From positions 248,001 through 312,000 of the forward strand of contig OY770026.1 of assembly GCA_963669455.1 (NCBI GenBank): 64,000 bases of DNA. Reading direction: 5' to 3'. The translations under genes were made by a program, and so were the position numbers. This document shows, one piece after another, positions 9,313-18,494 of the stretch (the first letter of the stretch is position 1; the number at the start of each line of letters is the position of its first letter). Source of the stretch: JAWKWH01 sp963669455. GTDB taxonomy: Bacteria; Pseudomonadota; Alphaproteobacteria; Rhizobiales; Rhizobiaceae. The notes beneath the pieces were generated by a model. The model did no database searches. It was not told where the DNA came from and saw nothing but the letters and a program-made list of their open reading frames with translations.

Positions 9313-9847
9313 GTTTAAAGGCCGGCGCCTTGCTGCGCCGCCTGATATGACGACACGCCCGACTACCGATCGGGCCCGCGAGGCTTTGTTCAACAAGCTG
9401 CAACATGCTTTCGATGGCAGAATGGGCGGCGCAAGGATACTGGATCTTTTTGCCGGCACCGGTGCGCTCGGTCTCGAAACTGCCTCACGTGGCGCGTGTT
9501 TTTGCTTGTTTGTCGAGATGGCAGCCTCGGCCAGAGCCACCATCCGGACCAATGTCGAAACGCTTGGCCTGCAGGGACGGACCAAGATATTCCGCCGTGA
9601 CGCAACGCGGCTTGGCCAAGTCGGCACGATGGAACCGTTCGATCTGATGTTTGCCGATCCGCCCTATGGCAAAAGGCTTGGCGAGGCGGCATTATTATCG
9701 GCGAAAACGGGTGGATGGCTGAAAGCCGGCGCGCTTTGTATCGTCGAGGAAGCAGCCGGCGCGCCATTTGATCCTCCCGAAGGTTTTGTGGTGCAGGATA
9801 TGCTCAGCCAGGGCGGTTCAACTGTCCGGTTCCTCCAACTTTCATGA
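9293..9847 (+). CDS. rsmD: 16S rRNA (guanine966-N2)-methyltransferase
   Basis: RsmD methylates G966 of 16S rRNA using SAM. The 184-residue protein starts at ATG 9293 (MRIVAGEFKGR); the frame is open much further upstream but only as a shadow of rluB. The SAM motif is LDLFAGTGALGLE, and FADPPYG is the DPPY catalytic motif of N2-guanine/N6-adenine methyltransferases. RPTTDRAREALFN is the substrate-recognition segment of the family. It overlaps rluB by 20 bp. Confidence 0.95.
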   Translation: MRIVAGEFKGRRLAAPPDMTTRPTTDRAREALFNKLQHAFDGRMGGARILDLFAGTGALGLETASRGACFCLFVEMAASARATIRTNVETLGLQGRTKIFRRDATRLGQVGTMEPFDLMFADPPYGKRLGEAALLSAKTGGWLKAGALCIVEEAAGAPFDPPEGFVVQDMLSQGGSTVRFLQLS

Positions 9848-9947
9848 CATTACGCGGAAAAATGAACAAGATTTCACTTTCTCCAACATGGCAATCAGCT
9901 CTATATGAGCACTCAAAGCATCATCGCGATCCGGGAGAAAAGGTTTT

Positions 9948-11342
9948 ATGCGCGCAATAACAAGATCGACTGCCCTGATGCTAGGTGTTGTTTTGGGGTT
10001 TGGAGTAATCACGCAGCAGGTTTTGGCTGAAACCGCCCGGCAGGAACAATCGAATGTGTCTAACTTCGCACTCGATAACGGCCTGGAAATCGTCGTCGTG
10101 CCTGACCGGCGCGCACCGATCGTGACCCATATGCTGTGGTACAAGATCGGCGGCGCGGATGAGGATGCCGGTAAATCCGGGATTGCTCACTTCTTTGAAC
10201 ATCTGATGTTCAAAGGCACCAAAACCTATCCGCCCGGTGAGTTCTCACTGAAAATTGCTGAAATCGGCGGCCAGGAAAACGCTTTCACATCAAGCGATTA
10301 TACCGCCTATTTTCAAAAGGTTGCTCCACAAGCGCTTGAAACGATGATGACCTATGAGGCGGACCGGATGCGTAATCTGGTGCTGACCGATGATGTTATC
10401 GGACCGGAGCGCAATGTCGTTTTGGAGGAACGCCGCTCGCGCGTCGAAAATGATCCTGCCTCGCTGTTGAACGAGGAAATGAACGCAACGCTTTACCAAA
10501 ATCATCCCTACCGCATTCCCGTGATCGGCTGGATGCATGAGATCGAGAAGCTCAACCGGGCCGACGCGATAAATTTCTACAACCGTTACTATGCCCCAAA
10601 CAATGCGGTGCTGGTTGTTACCGGCGATGTCGACCCCGAAGAGGTTCTCGCACTTGCCAAGAAGATCTACGGAAAAATTCCCCACGGTCCCGATCTGCCG
10701 CCGCGCGCTAGGCCAAAAGAGCCAAGACAGGATACCAGCCGGACCGTGACCATGACTGACCCTCGCGTGTCTGTACCGTCGATGCGGCGGGTCTGGGTCG
10801 TCCCCTCCTACAATACCGGCGAGCCGGGCGAGGCTGAAGCAATCGACCTGTTGTCTGAAATATTAGGCGGTGGATTGCGCAGCCGCCTTTACAAGGAACT
10901 GGTGGTCCGCCAGGGAATTGCAAGTTCGGCCGGGGCCTATTATTTCGGCACAGCACTCGATGAAACGACGTTCGGCGTCTATGGCTCACCACGCGGCGAG
11001 GCAACGCTGGAAGACATCGAGGCGGCCATCGTCGCCGAGGTGGAAAAACTGGCCAATGACGGGGTCACCGAAAAAGAGCTGACCAAGGCCAAGAACCGGT
11101 TGATAAAGAGCATGATATTCGCCCGCGACAGTCAAAGCGGCATGGCCAGGATCTACGGCACCACGCTGACAACCGGCGGCAAGGTGGCCGATGTTGTCGA
11201 ATGGCCAGAGCAGATCAGAAAAGTTCCAGCCAGCGCAGTACAGGCGGCAGCGCAGGAATATCTCGATCAGAAACGTTCGGTAACCGGCTATCTATTGCCT
11301 GAAAAAGCCGGCAAAGACCAAGACGAAGGAACCGGGCAATGA
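9948..11342 (+). CDS. M16 family zinc peptidase, catalytic partner
   Basis: This 464-residue exported peptidase belongs to the pitrilysin/processing-peptidase family. The signal peptide runs to about residue 27 (QQVLA). The inverted zinc motif is HFFEH (His81, Glu84, His85), followed by the downstream Glu region in RNVVLEERRSRVEN. It is periplasmic and probably degrades peptides. The next gene, overlapping by ATGA, encodes the partner lacking the zinc motif. Family knowledge says that such pairs form one clamshell heterodimer. No SD is obvious, but AGAAAAGG lies before the ATG. Confidence 0.92.
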   Translation: MRAITRSTALMLGVVLGFGVITQQVLAETARQEQSNVSNFALDNGLEIVVVPDRRAPIVTHMLWYKIGGADEDAGKSGIAHFFEHLMFKGTKTYPPGEFSLKIAEIGGQENAFTSSDYTAYFQKVAPQALETMMTYEADRMRNLVLTDDVIGPERNVVLEERRSRVENDPASLLNEEMNATLYQNHPYRIPVIGWMHEIEKLNRADAINFYNRYYAPNNAVLVVTGDVDPEEVLALAKKIYGKIPHGPDLPPRARPKEPRQDTSRTVTMTDPRVSVPSMRRVWVVPSYNTGEPGEAEAIDLLSEILGGGLRSRLYKELVVRQGIASSAGAYYFGTALDETTFGVYGSPRGEATLEDIEAAIVAEVEKLANDGVTEKELTKAKNRLIKSMIFARDSQSGMARIYGTTLTTGGKVADVVEWPEQIRKVPASAVQAAAQEYLDQKRSVTGYLLPEKAGKDQDEGTGQ

Positions 11343-12670
11343 TGACAAATTTCAACCGATCGGCAACGGTTTTCGTTCTGCTGGTGTTGTCGCTGGCCTT
11401 TTCAGCGCCGCCGGCCCGCGCGGACATTGATATCCGCGAAATCACCTCATCAAAAGGCGTCAAAGCCTGGCTGGTTGAGGATTATACTCTGCCCTTGATC
11501 GCGATCAATTTCGCATTTAGAGGCGGTTCGACCCAGGATCCGGCGGGTAACGAAGGCCTTGCCAATCTCATGACCGGCCTTTTTGACGAAGGCGCCGGTG
11601 ATCTTAAAAGCGATGCCTTTCAGGAAGCCATCGACGATGCCGGCATGGAGATGCGCTTTTCTGCAACCCGCGATGCCATCTATGGCTCTGTCAGGCTTAT
11701 CACCGATCAGCGCGATGAGGCCATCCGGCTGGTAGGCCTTGCGATCAACGAACCCAGGTTCGATGCCGATCCGCTGGACAGGGTGAGAGCCCAGATCATC
11801 GCCAGGATCAAATCGCGTGAACTCGATCCGCAAACCCAGGCCGCGCAAAAATGGATGGAGGAACTTTACGGCGACCATCCCTATGCCCGCCTGGAGCAGG
11901 GAACGGCTGAAACGCTGGCGGCCGTCGCACAAGATGACCTGAAAGCCTTTCACAAGGGCCAGTTTGCCCGTGGAGAGCTTTATGTCGGGATCGTCGGTGC
12001 AATCGATGAAGAAACCGCCATGCGCGTGCTTGACGATCTCTTCGGCGATTTGCCGGAACAGCCGGTGACAGCAAGCGTCGCTGGCACTGAACCGGGCCAC
12101 GGCAAACAGATACATGTCGACTACGATCTGCCGCAGACGTCACTGCGATTGGCCTGGCCCGGGATTGATCGCAAGGACCCGCAATTCTTCGCCGCCTATG
12201 TGATGAACTACATTCTCGGCGGCGGATCGTTTTCGTCGCGGCTTTACAATGAAGTGCGTGAAAAACGCGGCCTTGCCTATGGCATCAATTCCTATCTTTT
12301 AAATCGTGACCACGCTTCGGCCGTCGGTATCAGTACCGCTACGCGGTCCGACCGTGCGGCAGAAACGCTGAAGATCATTTTGGACGAGGTCGCGCGCATG
12401 GCCTCAGAAGGCCCGACGGAAGAAGAGTTGGCAGCAGCAAAGAAAACCATTGCCGGCGGCTACGCCGTCGCCAATCTGGATTCCTCGCAATCCGTTGCCC
12501 GCACATTGGTCGAACTGCAACTGTCTGATCTTGGCATTGACTATATCCAGGCACGCACCAAACTTATCGATGCGGTGACGCTGGAGCAGGCACGCGCCGC
12601 AGCAGCAAGATTGTTTTCCGTCGAGCCGTCGGTGATGCTGGTTGGTCCAAGCGCATCCGATGGGGGATAA
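11339..12670 (+). CDS. M16 family peptidase-like protein, non-catalytic partner
   Basis: This 443-residue partner has a signal peptide (LLVLSLAFSAPPARA) and the M16 fold. The zinc-motif position reads NLMTGLFDEG, with no HxxEH, so it cannot bind zinc in the normal way. The substrate-binding end of the family is kept, with GGGSFSSRLYNEVREKRGLAYG carrying the R/Y pair of the C-terminal domain. It overlaps the catalytic gene at 11339-11342. Its job is presumably to close the chamber and position peptide. The start could be either of two adjacent ATG codons. Confidence 0.92.
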   Translation: MMTNFNRSATVFVLLVLSLAFSAPPARADIDIREITSSKGVKAWLVEDYTLPLIAINFAFRGGSTQDPAGNEGLANLMTGLFDEGAGDLKSDAFQEAIDDAGMEMRFSATRDAIYGSVRLITDQRDEAIRLVGLAINEPRFDADPLDRVRAQIIARIKSRELDPQTQAAQKWMEELYGDHPYARLEQGTAETLAAVAQDDLKAFHKGQFARGELYVGIVGAIDEETAMRVLDDLFGDLPEQPVTASVAGTEPGHGKQIHVDYDLPQTSLRLAWPGIDRKDPQFFAAYVMNYILGGGSFSSRLYNEVREKRGLAYGINSYLLNRDHASAVGISTATRSDRAAETLKIILDEVARMASEGPTEEELAAAKKTIAGGYAVANLDSSQSVARTLVELQLSDLGIDYIQARTKLIDAVTLEQARAAAARLFSVEPSVMLVGPSASDGG

Positions 12671-12676
12671 AGGCCG

Positions 12677-13558
12677 ATGACAGAGGCGCTGGCAATTGAG
12701 CAAACCTCACCGAAACCGGCGAACGGCCTGAATGTCGCCGTTGCATTCGGCGGAGGTGGTGCGAGAGGCCTGGCGCATATTCATGTCATTGAGGTTCTAG
12801 ATGAGCTCGGCATCCGGCCCGTATCGATTGCCGGCTCGTCCATCGGTGCCATCATGGGCGCCGGGATGGCGGCAGGCATGAGCGGACTGGAAATTCGCGA
12901 CCACGCGCGTTCGGTTCTGGGAGACCGCAAGACGCTGGCCAGCCTGATGTGGCGCATGCGCCCGACCACGCTACGCGAGGCCTTTGGTGGCATCCGGGTG
13001 AGCCAGTTTGATATCGAACGCATCCTGCGCGCTCTACTTCCGCCAGCAATCCCCGGCGATTTTGCAAAATTGACCATACCGCTTCAGGTGACGGGGACGG
13101 ATTTCTTCGGTCATTCACTTGAGGTGATGAGCGATGGGCCGCTTTATTCAGCGCTCGCGGCCTCGGCTGCGATACCGGCGCTGTTCAAGCCGGTTGAACG
13201 CAACGGCCGGCTGCTGATAGATGGCGGCATCTATGACCCCGTCCCCTATGATCTGCTGGTGGATCAAGCCGACATCGTCATCGGTATCGATGTTGTCGGC
13301 GCGCCTGAGGATAGTTCACGACTGCCGAATTCGATTGAGCTGATGTTCGGAGCGAGCCAGTTGATGATGCAGTCGATCATCTCTAACAAGCTGACCCGCC
13401 TGCGACCGGCGATTTTCTTGCGGCCGCCGGTTTCCCAGTTCCGGGTTCTGGATTTCTTGAAGATCGACGCAGTGTTGAAGGAAAGCACACCGATCAGGGA
13501 TGAATTGAAACGCGCAATTGATGTGGCGGTGGAAAAGCACGAAACCGCGGGGAAATAA
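12677..13558 (+). CDS. Patatin-like phospholipase (RssA-type)
   Basis: This 293-residue serine hydrolase has a Ser-Asp dyad. The oxyanion loop is GGGGARG, the nucleophile elbow GSSIG (Ser55), and the Asp motif IDGGIYDP (Asp182). It lacks a signal peptide and is probably cytosolic or membrane-associated, acting on acyl lipids. It follows the M16 pair by 6 bp and precedes the extradiol dioxygenase by 1 bp, so it may be cotranscribed with both, although no shared function is clear. The C-terminus (residues 200-293) is the RssA/YchK-type extension. Confidence 0.9.
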   Translation: MTEALAIEQTSPKPANGLNVAVAFGGGGARGLAHIHVIEVLDELGIRPVSIAGSSIGAIMGAGMAAGMSGLEIRDHARSVLGDRKTLASLMWRMRPTTLREAFGGIRVSQFDIERILRALLPPAIPGDFAKLTIPLQVTGTDFFGHSLEVMSDGPLYSALAASAAIPALFKPVERNGRLLIDGGIYDPVPYDLLVDQADIVIGIDVVGAPEDSSRLPNSIELMFGASQLMMQSIISNKLTRLRPAIFLRPPVSQFRVLDFLKIDAVLKESTPIRDELKRAIDVAVEKHETAGK

Positions 13559-13559
13559 A

Positions 13560-14540
13560 ATGGGGATTTCAGCTCTTGGATATTTAGGGGTGAGATCCGA
13601 CCGCCTGGAGGACTGGAGTGGTTTTGCCTGTGATCTGCTCGGCATGCAGCTGGCCGATCACGGCGGAAAGAACTTAGCCTTCCGCATGGACAATCTGCAC
13701 CAACGGCTGGTGGTATCCGACGAACCCGGTGAAACCCTTGCTTTTATGGGCTGGGAGGTTTCGGCCAGAGAGGACCTTGAAACCTATGCCGCGCGGCTGG
13801 AGCAGGCGGGGTTTGACGTTCAGGCCGGGTCATCGCAGCTGGCAGACAGGCGCTTTGTCACCGATCTGATTGTTGTCCATGACCCCGCCGGCAACCGGCT
13901 TGAGCTGGTCTGGAAACCGCTTAGCGCGGTTGATCCGTTTGTGCCCGGCAGACCGATTGCCGGTTTCCACACCGGCCCGCTTGGAATGGGGCATGCGGTT
14001 TTACATGTTGGCGACATAAAGCCGGTTGTCTCGTTTTATTGCGACCTGCTGGATTTTAAGATCAGCGATTACGGGCTGACGCCCTATCCATTGTATTTCT
14101 TCCACGTCAATGGCCGCCACCACAGTTTCGCTCTGGTGGGATCGGGAAAATCCGGTTTCCATCATTTCATGGTCGAATATCAAAACATGGATGATATCGG
14201 TCAGGGATATGATCTTGCGCAATTGGATGAAGACCGTATCGCCTACACGCTCGGCCGGCACACCAATGATTATATGACATCGTTTTACGCCAACTCGCCG
14301 TCTGGATTTTTTGTCGAAAACGGCTGGGGCGGGCGGGTCATCGACCCGGATACCTGGGAGCCGCACGAGACGTTTGACGGGCCTAGTTTCTGGGGCCATG
14401 AGCGTCTTTATCTTGCCGAAGAACCGCGGGCGCGACTAAGGCAGATGCGGCTCGATGCGGCGGCAAGTGGCAAACGCGCGCCGGCGGTGATAGACTGTCC
14501 GTGGCTCTATGGCGCATTGAACGGGTGGCCAGACCAATGA
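13560..14540 (+). CDS. Type I extradiol (catechol meta-cleavage) dioxygenase
   Basis: This vicinal-oxygen-chelate dioxygenase of the BphC type cleaves a catechol next to its hydroxyls using Fe(II) or Mn(II). The start is ATG 13560, one base after the patatin stop; the upstream frame is a shadow. Two VOC repeats are visible, and the metal ligands by position are His145 (GMGHAVLHV), His202 (GFHHFMVEY) and Glu253 (FFVENGWGG). His188 (GRHHSFAL) matches the catalytic His. It is coupled by ATGA to a flavin hydroxylase, so hydroxylation then ring cleavage is the likely sequence. The ring-fission hydrolase is not in the window. The aromatic substrate is unknown. Confidence 0.9.
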   Translation: MGISALGYLGVRSDRLEDWSGFACDLLGMQLADHGGKNLAFRMDNLHQRLVVSDEPGETLAFMGWEVSAREDLETYAARLEQAGFDVQAGSSQLADRRFVTDLIVVHDPAGNRLELVWKPLSAVDPFVPGRPIAGFHTGPLGMGHAVLHVGDIKPVVSFYCDLLDFKISDYGLTPYPLYFFHVNGRHHSFALVGSGKSGFHHFMVEYQNMDDIGQGYDLAQLDEDRIAYTLGRHTNDYMTSFYANSPSGFFVENGWGGRVIDPDTWEPHETFDGPSFWGHERLYLAEEPRARLRQMRLDAAASGKRAPAVIDCPWLYGALNGWPDQ

Positions 14541-16021
14541 GTATGTCAGAAAATCCAGAGCAATTCGATGTGATCATCGTCGGGATGGGTCCGACCGGGA
14601 TGACTTTGGCCAATCTATTGGGCCATTGCGGTGTTGATGTTCTTATCATCGACCGGTTTCACGATCCCTATCCGCTTCCCAGAGCAGTGCATTTCGACGA
14701 CGAGATCATGCGGGTTTTTCAGGCCATTGGCGTGGCTGAGGAGGTTTCCCAAATCGTCAGGGTCAATGTCGGCATGCGGTTTGTCGGCGCCAAAGACCGC
14801 CTGCTGCTCGACTGGCCGAGGCCTCAGGAAATCGGCGCCCATGGCTGGCATGCGAGTTACCGGTTTCACCAGCCGGAACTGGAGGTCATTCTCCGCCGTG
14901 CACTCATCCGCTATGACAATGTTCAGATGTTGCCGGGCCATGAAGTGGCCGCCGTTCGTGATCTGGGCGCGTGTGCCGAAGTCACCATCCAATCGGATGA
15001 CGGCAGCGCCACACGCGCCTTTGCCAGTTACGTTGTCGGCTGTGACGGTGCCAATTCGATCGTCCGCGAGGCGATGAACATCACCGAGACCGATCTTGGC
15101 TTCAAAGAGCGGTGGCTGGTGAGCGATCTTTTCCTGCAAAAGCCCAAGCCCGAACTTGGCGATCACACGGTCCAGTACTGCAATCCCGACCGGTCGATTA
15201 CCTATGCGCGCGGGCCGGGATATCGCCGCCGGTGGGAAATCGCCTTACACGATGATGAAGATGCTGATCATATGTGCAAGCGTGAAACCGTGTGGAAACT
15301 GCTTTCGCGCTGGATCAAGCCCGAGGAAGCGCAGATAGAGCGCTCTGCCGTCTACACCTTTCAGTCGGTCATCGCCGACCAGTGGCGCTCGGGCAGGCTC
15401 CTGATCGCCGGTGACGCGGCGCATCGCACGCCACCATTCATGGGCCAGGGCCTTTGTGCCGGCATTCGCGATGCCGCCAATCTGGCCTGGAAACTGGCGC
15501 GCGTCACAAAATCGCGCGCACCAGAAGCCTTTCTAGACAGCTACGGAAGCGAACGCACACCGCATGCGCGTGAATATATCGAAACGGCGATCCGGCTCGG
15601 CAGGCTGATCAATGCGAGTGCGACCGAAGAGGCGCTCAAAGCAGCCTTTCGCCAACCCGATGGGACGGTGCGCATGGAAACGATCTCGCCAAGCCTCGGC
15701 CCGGGTCTTTTCGCCGGCGACAGTGCGCTGGCGGGAACGATTTTTCCGCAACCGGACCTGAAAAATGGCACGAAACTCGATGACCGGGTGGGCTATGAGG
15801 CGTTTCTGGCGATCGACGCCGATTTCAGGCAGTTGGTTGGCAGCAAAATCGACTTGAACAACATTACCCCTGTCGGCTCTGATGAAAGCGCCGGTATTGG
15901 CAATTTTCTCAAAGCCAATGAGCTTGCTGCCATTCTGGTCCGGCCCGACCGCTATGTTTTGGGAACGGCAAAGACTGCCGAGGAACTGGAACATGTCCTG
16001 CGTAAATGGCACCAATCCTGA
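14537..16021 (+). CDS. FAD-dependent aromatic hydroxylase (MhpA-like)
   Basis: This class A flavoprotein monooxygenase resembles 3-(3-hydroxyphenyl)propionate hydroxylase MhpA and would add a second hydroxyl to a phenol using NAD(P)H and oxygen. From ATG 14537 it has 494 residues. The ADP-binding motif is GMGPTGMTLANLLG, the DG motif is YVVGCDGANSIVRE, and the GD motif is LLIAGDAAHRTPPFMGQG. It overlaps the dioxygenase stop as ATGA. The two give the upper half of a meta-cleavage route. It converges with the DUF45 gene, with only 13 bp between the stops. Confidence 0.9.
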   Translation: MSMSENPEQFDVIIVGMGPTGMTLANLLGHCGVDVLIIDRFHDPYPLPRAVHFDDEIMRVFQAIGVAEEVSQIVRVNVGMRFVGAKDRLLLDWPRPQEIGAHGWHASYRFHQPELEVILRRALIRYDNVQMLPGHEVAAVRDLGACAEVTIQSDDGSATRAFASYVVGCDGANSIVREAMNITETDLGFKERWLVSDLFLQKPKPELGDHTVQYCNPDRSITYARGPGYRRRWEIALHDDEDADHMCKRETVWKLLSRWIKPEEAQIERSAVYTFQSVIADQWRSGRLLIAGDAAHRTPPFMGQGLCAGIRDAANLAWKLARVTKSRAPEAFLDSYGSERTPHAREYIETAIRLGRLINASATEEALKAAFRQPDGTVRMETISPSLGPGLFAGDSALAGTIFPQPDLKNGTKLDDRVGYEAFLAIDADFRQLVGSKIDLNNITPVGSDESAGIGNFLKANELAAILVRPDRYVLGTAKTAEELEHVLRKWHQS

Positions 16022-16034
16022 ATCCTGGTAGGTT

Positions 16035-16805
16035 CTAGAGCGCGTCTTGTTTAAACGGGATAGCCTGTAATTTGGCGCCGTTGCGCTTGAGCCATGCCTT
16101 GCACTGATCTGTTTTCGGGCAGAGCTGCTTACACAGGCTCCAGAATGCGGCACTGTGGTTCATTTCCTTTAGGTGAGCCACCTCATGGGCGACCAGATAG
16201 TCAATCACAGCCGGCGGCGCCATCATGATGCGCCAGGAAAACGATAGATTGCCGTCGGCCGAGCACGAGCCCCAGCGGCTGGTCGTGTCCTTGAAGCGAA
16301 CCGAGCGAACCGGCTTGCCGACGCTTGCCGCGTGGCGCATGACCAGGGGCTCGATATCGGCTTTTGCCTGTTTTTTCAGAAAATCTGCAACCCGGCGGCC
16401 AATATGGTGCGCATCGCCATGGACAAGCAGCACCGGCTTGCCGTCTTCTTGCTCAACCCGGGTGATGCCGCGTTTGCCTTCCACATGGACGATCCTGTGC
16501 GGCACGCCTCGAACCGGAACACTGATACCTGCCTTCAGCGCCACATGATCGGGCAATTTTTCAATTCGGTCTTCCAGCCAGCCTTGATGACGAGAGACAA
16601 AACGGTCGATCTCATCGCGTTTGACACCCGGCGGTACGGTCACCCTGATGGCGCGGCCACCGGGCTCAATGCGCAGCGTCAGCCGCTTTGCCCGGTGATG
16701 CTCTATGATGGTCATCAATATCGAACGCCCGGCAATCTGCAGGGCGCCGCCATCGTGCTTTTCGGTAAGCGGTTTTGGTTTCGCAAGACGCGCGAATCTC
16801 AACAT
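16035..16805 (-). CDS. YgjP/SprT-type metallopeptidase (DUF45, M48-like)
   Basis: This 256-residue protein belongs to the YgjP-like DUF45 family of zincins; its role is unknown. The zinc motif is HEVAHLKEMNHSAAFW (HExxH with a third His downstream), and SRWGSCSADGNLSFSW is the family signature. No signal peptide or membrane segment is seen. The start MLRFARLAKP gives the normal family N-terminus. The gene is convergent with the hydroxylase and has a clear 5' region up to the DUF2852 terminator. Confidence 0.9.
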   Translation of the reverse strand: MLRFARLAKPKPLTEKHDGGALQIAGRSILMTIIEHHRAKRLTLRIEPGGRAIRVTVPPGVKRDEIDRFVSRHQGWLEDRIEKLPDHVALKAGISVPVRGVPHRIVHVEGKRGITRVEQEDGKPVLLVHGDAHHIGRRVADFLKKQAKADIEPLVMRHAASVGKPVRSVRFKDTTSRWGSCSADGNLSFSWRIMMAPPAVIDYLVAHEVAHLKEMNHSAAFWSLCKQLCPKTDQCKAWLKRNGAKLQAIPFKQDAL

Positions 16806-16845
16806 GCGTTTTTATGTATCTGATTCGATTGCTGTGAGCTGCAAC

Positions 16846-16875
16846 GAAAAACGGTGCCGGGCTTACCGGCACCGC
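16846..16875 (-). terminator. Intrinsic terminator of the DUF2852 gene
   Basis: The stem CGGTGCCGG/CCGGCACCG (16852-16860 and 16866-16874) with a 5-nt loop is followed on the minus strand by TTTTT. It lies 36 bases after the DUF2852 stop. Confidence 0.85.
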
Positions 16876-16909
16876 TTGGCTTTAGCAGCAGGGAGCTGTC
16901 TGGCGGCGA

Positions 16910-17353
16910 TTAATCGTCGCCATTGACACCGGGAACTGATTTGCTGCCGGATTTCTTCGACTTCTTGTCCTTTGAACGGGCGTTCATGAACCGGTCGAAC
17001 TCGTCCTGGTCTTTTGCGCGGCGCAATTCGCGAACATATTCGTCAAACTCTTCGCGCATCTCTTCAAGCTTGCGGCGCTCATTTGCAAGACGCTCAAGCT
17101 CGCTCTCGCGCCAGTCATCGAAGGCGACATTTCCGGTTCTAGCGGCGCTTGCGCCTCGACCTGCGCGTTTGCAACCGGCAAACATGCCGTCGGTGGCGCG
17201 GTTGACATCGCGCTTGAAGTCATCAAGCCGGTCGCCCCACAAAATATAGGCAAGCATGGCGAGGCCGAGCGGCCAGAATACGATAAAGCCGAGCACCATC
17301 AAGCCGATGGTAGCCGGGGTCCAGGCTGGACGGATCAGGGCAGTGTTGGTCAT
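16910..17353 (-). CDS. DUF2852 small membrane protein
   Basis: This 147-residue protein has one or two N-terminal membrane segments (TIGLMVLGFIVFWPLGLAMLAYILW), followed by a charged coiled-coil rich in Glu and Arg (residues about 80-125). This layout is the DUF2852 family, restricted to alphaproteobacteria. The function is unknown. It is a single gene with its own terminator. Confidence 0.85.
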   Translation of the reverse strand: MTNTALIRPAWTPATIGLMVLGFIVFWPLGLAMLAYILWGDRLDDFKRDVNRATDGMFAGCKRAGRGASAARTGNVAFDDWRESELERLANERRKLEEMREEFDEYVRELRRAKDQDEFDRFMNARSKDKKSKKSGSKSVPGVNGDD

Positions 17354-17511
17354 CGTTGTTTAGTCCTCTCATTGGGGCGGAGGCAGTGGCCACCGCTTGA
17401 ATTTGAGATGGGGGCGAAAATACGGCGATTCAAGACGGAATTCGGAGGAACTCAATTATCCTGCTGAAATAAAAAGAAAAATTAGGGCATTTTTTGCCAA
17501 TGCAGAATCAT

Positions 17512-17579
17512 AGGTGCGGAAAAAGCTTCAATAGGCCCAAGCAGATACAGGCGTTGTCGCGGTTTAAAAGAACCACAAA
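17512..17579. repeat. 68-bp dispersed repeat, copy A
   Basis: This stretch matches 36334-36401 in the same orientation over about 68 bp with roughly three quarters identity, including an exact GGCGTTGTCGCGG block and GCTTCAAT. It is in a gene-free, low-GC zone just outside the left inverted repeat of the 17.6-18.6 kb patch. It encodes no evident protein. Confidence 0.7.
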
Positions 17580-17756
17580 ACGCGCCAGGACGTGGACTCA
17601 TAAACTCTGATAGGTATCAATGAAATTGAAAATCAGCCGTCTAAAGCGCAGAATTAAAACTCGATTGGAAAATGGAGCGACCCATACAACTCTGACACTT
17701 CCGTCTAGCTCATACTGGATGTGTGGGACAATGAATATACAATCCAATAGTCTGTA

Positions 17757-18089
17757 TTGTTAGATTCTGTTGTTTATGTATTGGCGTTAATTGTAACAGC
17801 TGGCGCACTGATATGTGGTTACCTGGATTATTCTGGTACTCGAAAGTACGGAACAAGCTTCACAAGGAATCAATTTGAGAAGCAGACCACAGCATTTGCG
17901 AAGGGCGGTTCATTTTTCCGGCTTCAAAATTTGTTGAGTTATTTTAACGAGATAATTCCTGTCTACAGGCAAAAAGCCTTAATCGAAATCGTAGTTGCAA
18001 ATCTTAACTATCCAGTCGTCATCCAGATTCAGCAATGCTTCAGCGACATCGACATGCCCTTTGGCAACAGCTTGCGCCGCTGCCACTGA
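17757..18089 (+). CDS. Doubtful small membrane ORF
   Basis: This 110-codon frame begins with TTG and has one hydrophobic segment (VVYVLALIVTAGALICGYL). I do not recognise it. Its last 37 codons run antisense through the 3' end of the convergent gene at 17979, which argues that it is truncated or not real. There is no clear SD. Base composition is AT-rich, like foreign DNA. Confidence 0.25.
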   Translation: MLDSVVYVLALIVTAGALICGYLDYSGTRKYGTSFTRNQFEKQTTAFAKGGSFFRLQNLLSYFNEIIPVYRQKALIEIVVANLNYPVVIQIQQCFSDIDMPFGNSLRRCH

Positions 18090-18494
18090 CAGGAGCATTG
18101 GCTTGTCCCAAGCCTCGCTCCGACGAAGGTATACATTTTCTATTAGTCCGGCAATCGCGCGGTGGTAATCGCCGGCAAAGGATTCGGGGAGATCCGGTCC
18201 GCGCCCAGTTTGGCGGGCAACTTCAATGGCGGTCGGTAGGTGGAAAAATGAGAGGTCAACCGGCTCTTTCGCCTCCTTGGCGATATGTACGATATGCGGA
18301 ACGGCTGCATAAGACGCAGTGTAAACATCGCCCTGATGGCACAGGCTCGACCATAGGCTGAACCATGGCTCATCCCTATAATCATTTTTCGGACCTGTGG
18401 ACGTGGCCAGTGCACGCAGAAGGTCTGGAACATTCGCGGCATCACCGTAGGCGTGCTGCAACTTTCTCCAACAAGGATTATCAAGCGAAAGCAT
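17979..18494 (-). CDS. Hypothetical protein, possible orphan immunity protein
   Basis: This 171-residue soluble alpha-helical protein is not firmly recognised. Segments such as EPWFSLWSSLCHQGDVYTASYAAVPHIV and MLLSVAAAQAVAKGHVDVAEALL suggest HEAT-like repeats. I recall similar sequences among scattered small genes that behave like immunity proteins of polymorphic toxins, but I cannot name a family. No toxin gene is adjacent. It lies within the inverted-repeat-bounded patch, which fits horizontal acquisition. A sequence or structure search against immunity families would decide it. Confidence 0.55.
   Translation of the reverse strand: MLSLDNPCWRKLQHAYGDAANVPDLLRALATSTGPKNDYRDEPWFSLWSSLCHQGDVYTASYAAVPHIVHIAKEAKEPVDLSFFHLPTAIEVARQTGRGPDLPESFAGDYHRAIAGLIENVYLRRSEAWDKPMLLSVAAAQAVAKGHVDVAEALLNLDDDWIVKICNYDFD

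Noticed and set aside
11450..12115. 221-codon open frame on the minus strand
   Set aside because: It lies entirely antisense to the second M16 gene and has no SD, signal or recognised motif.
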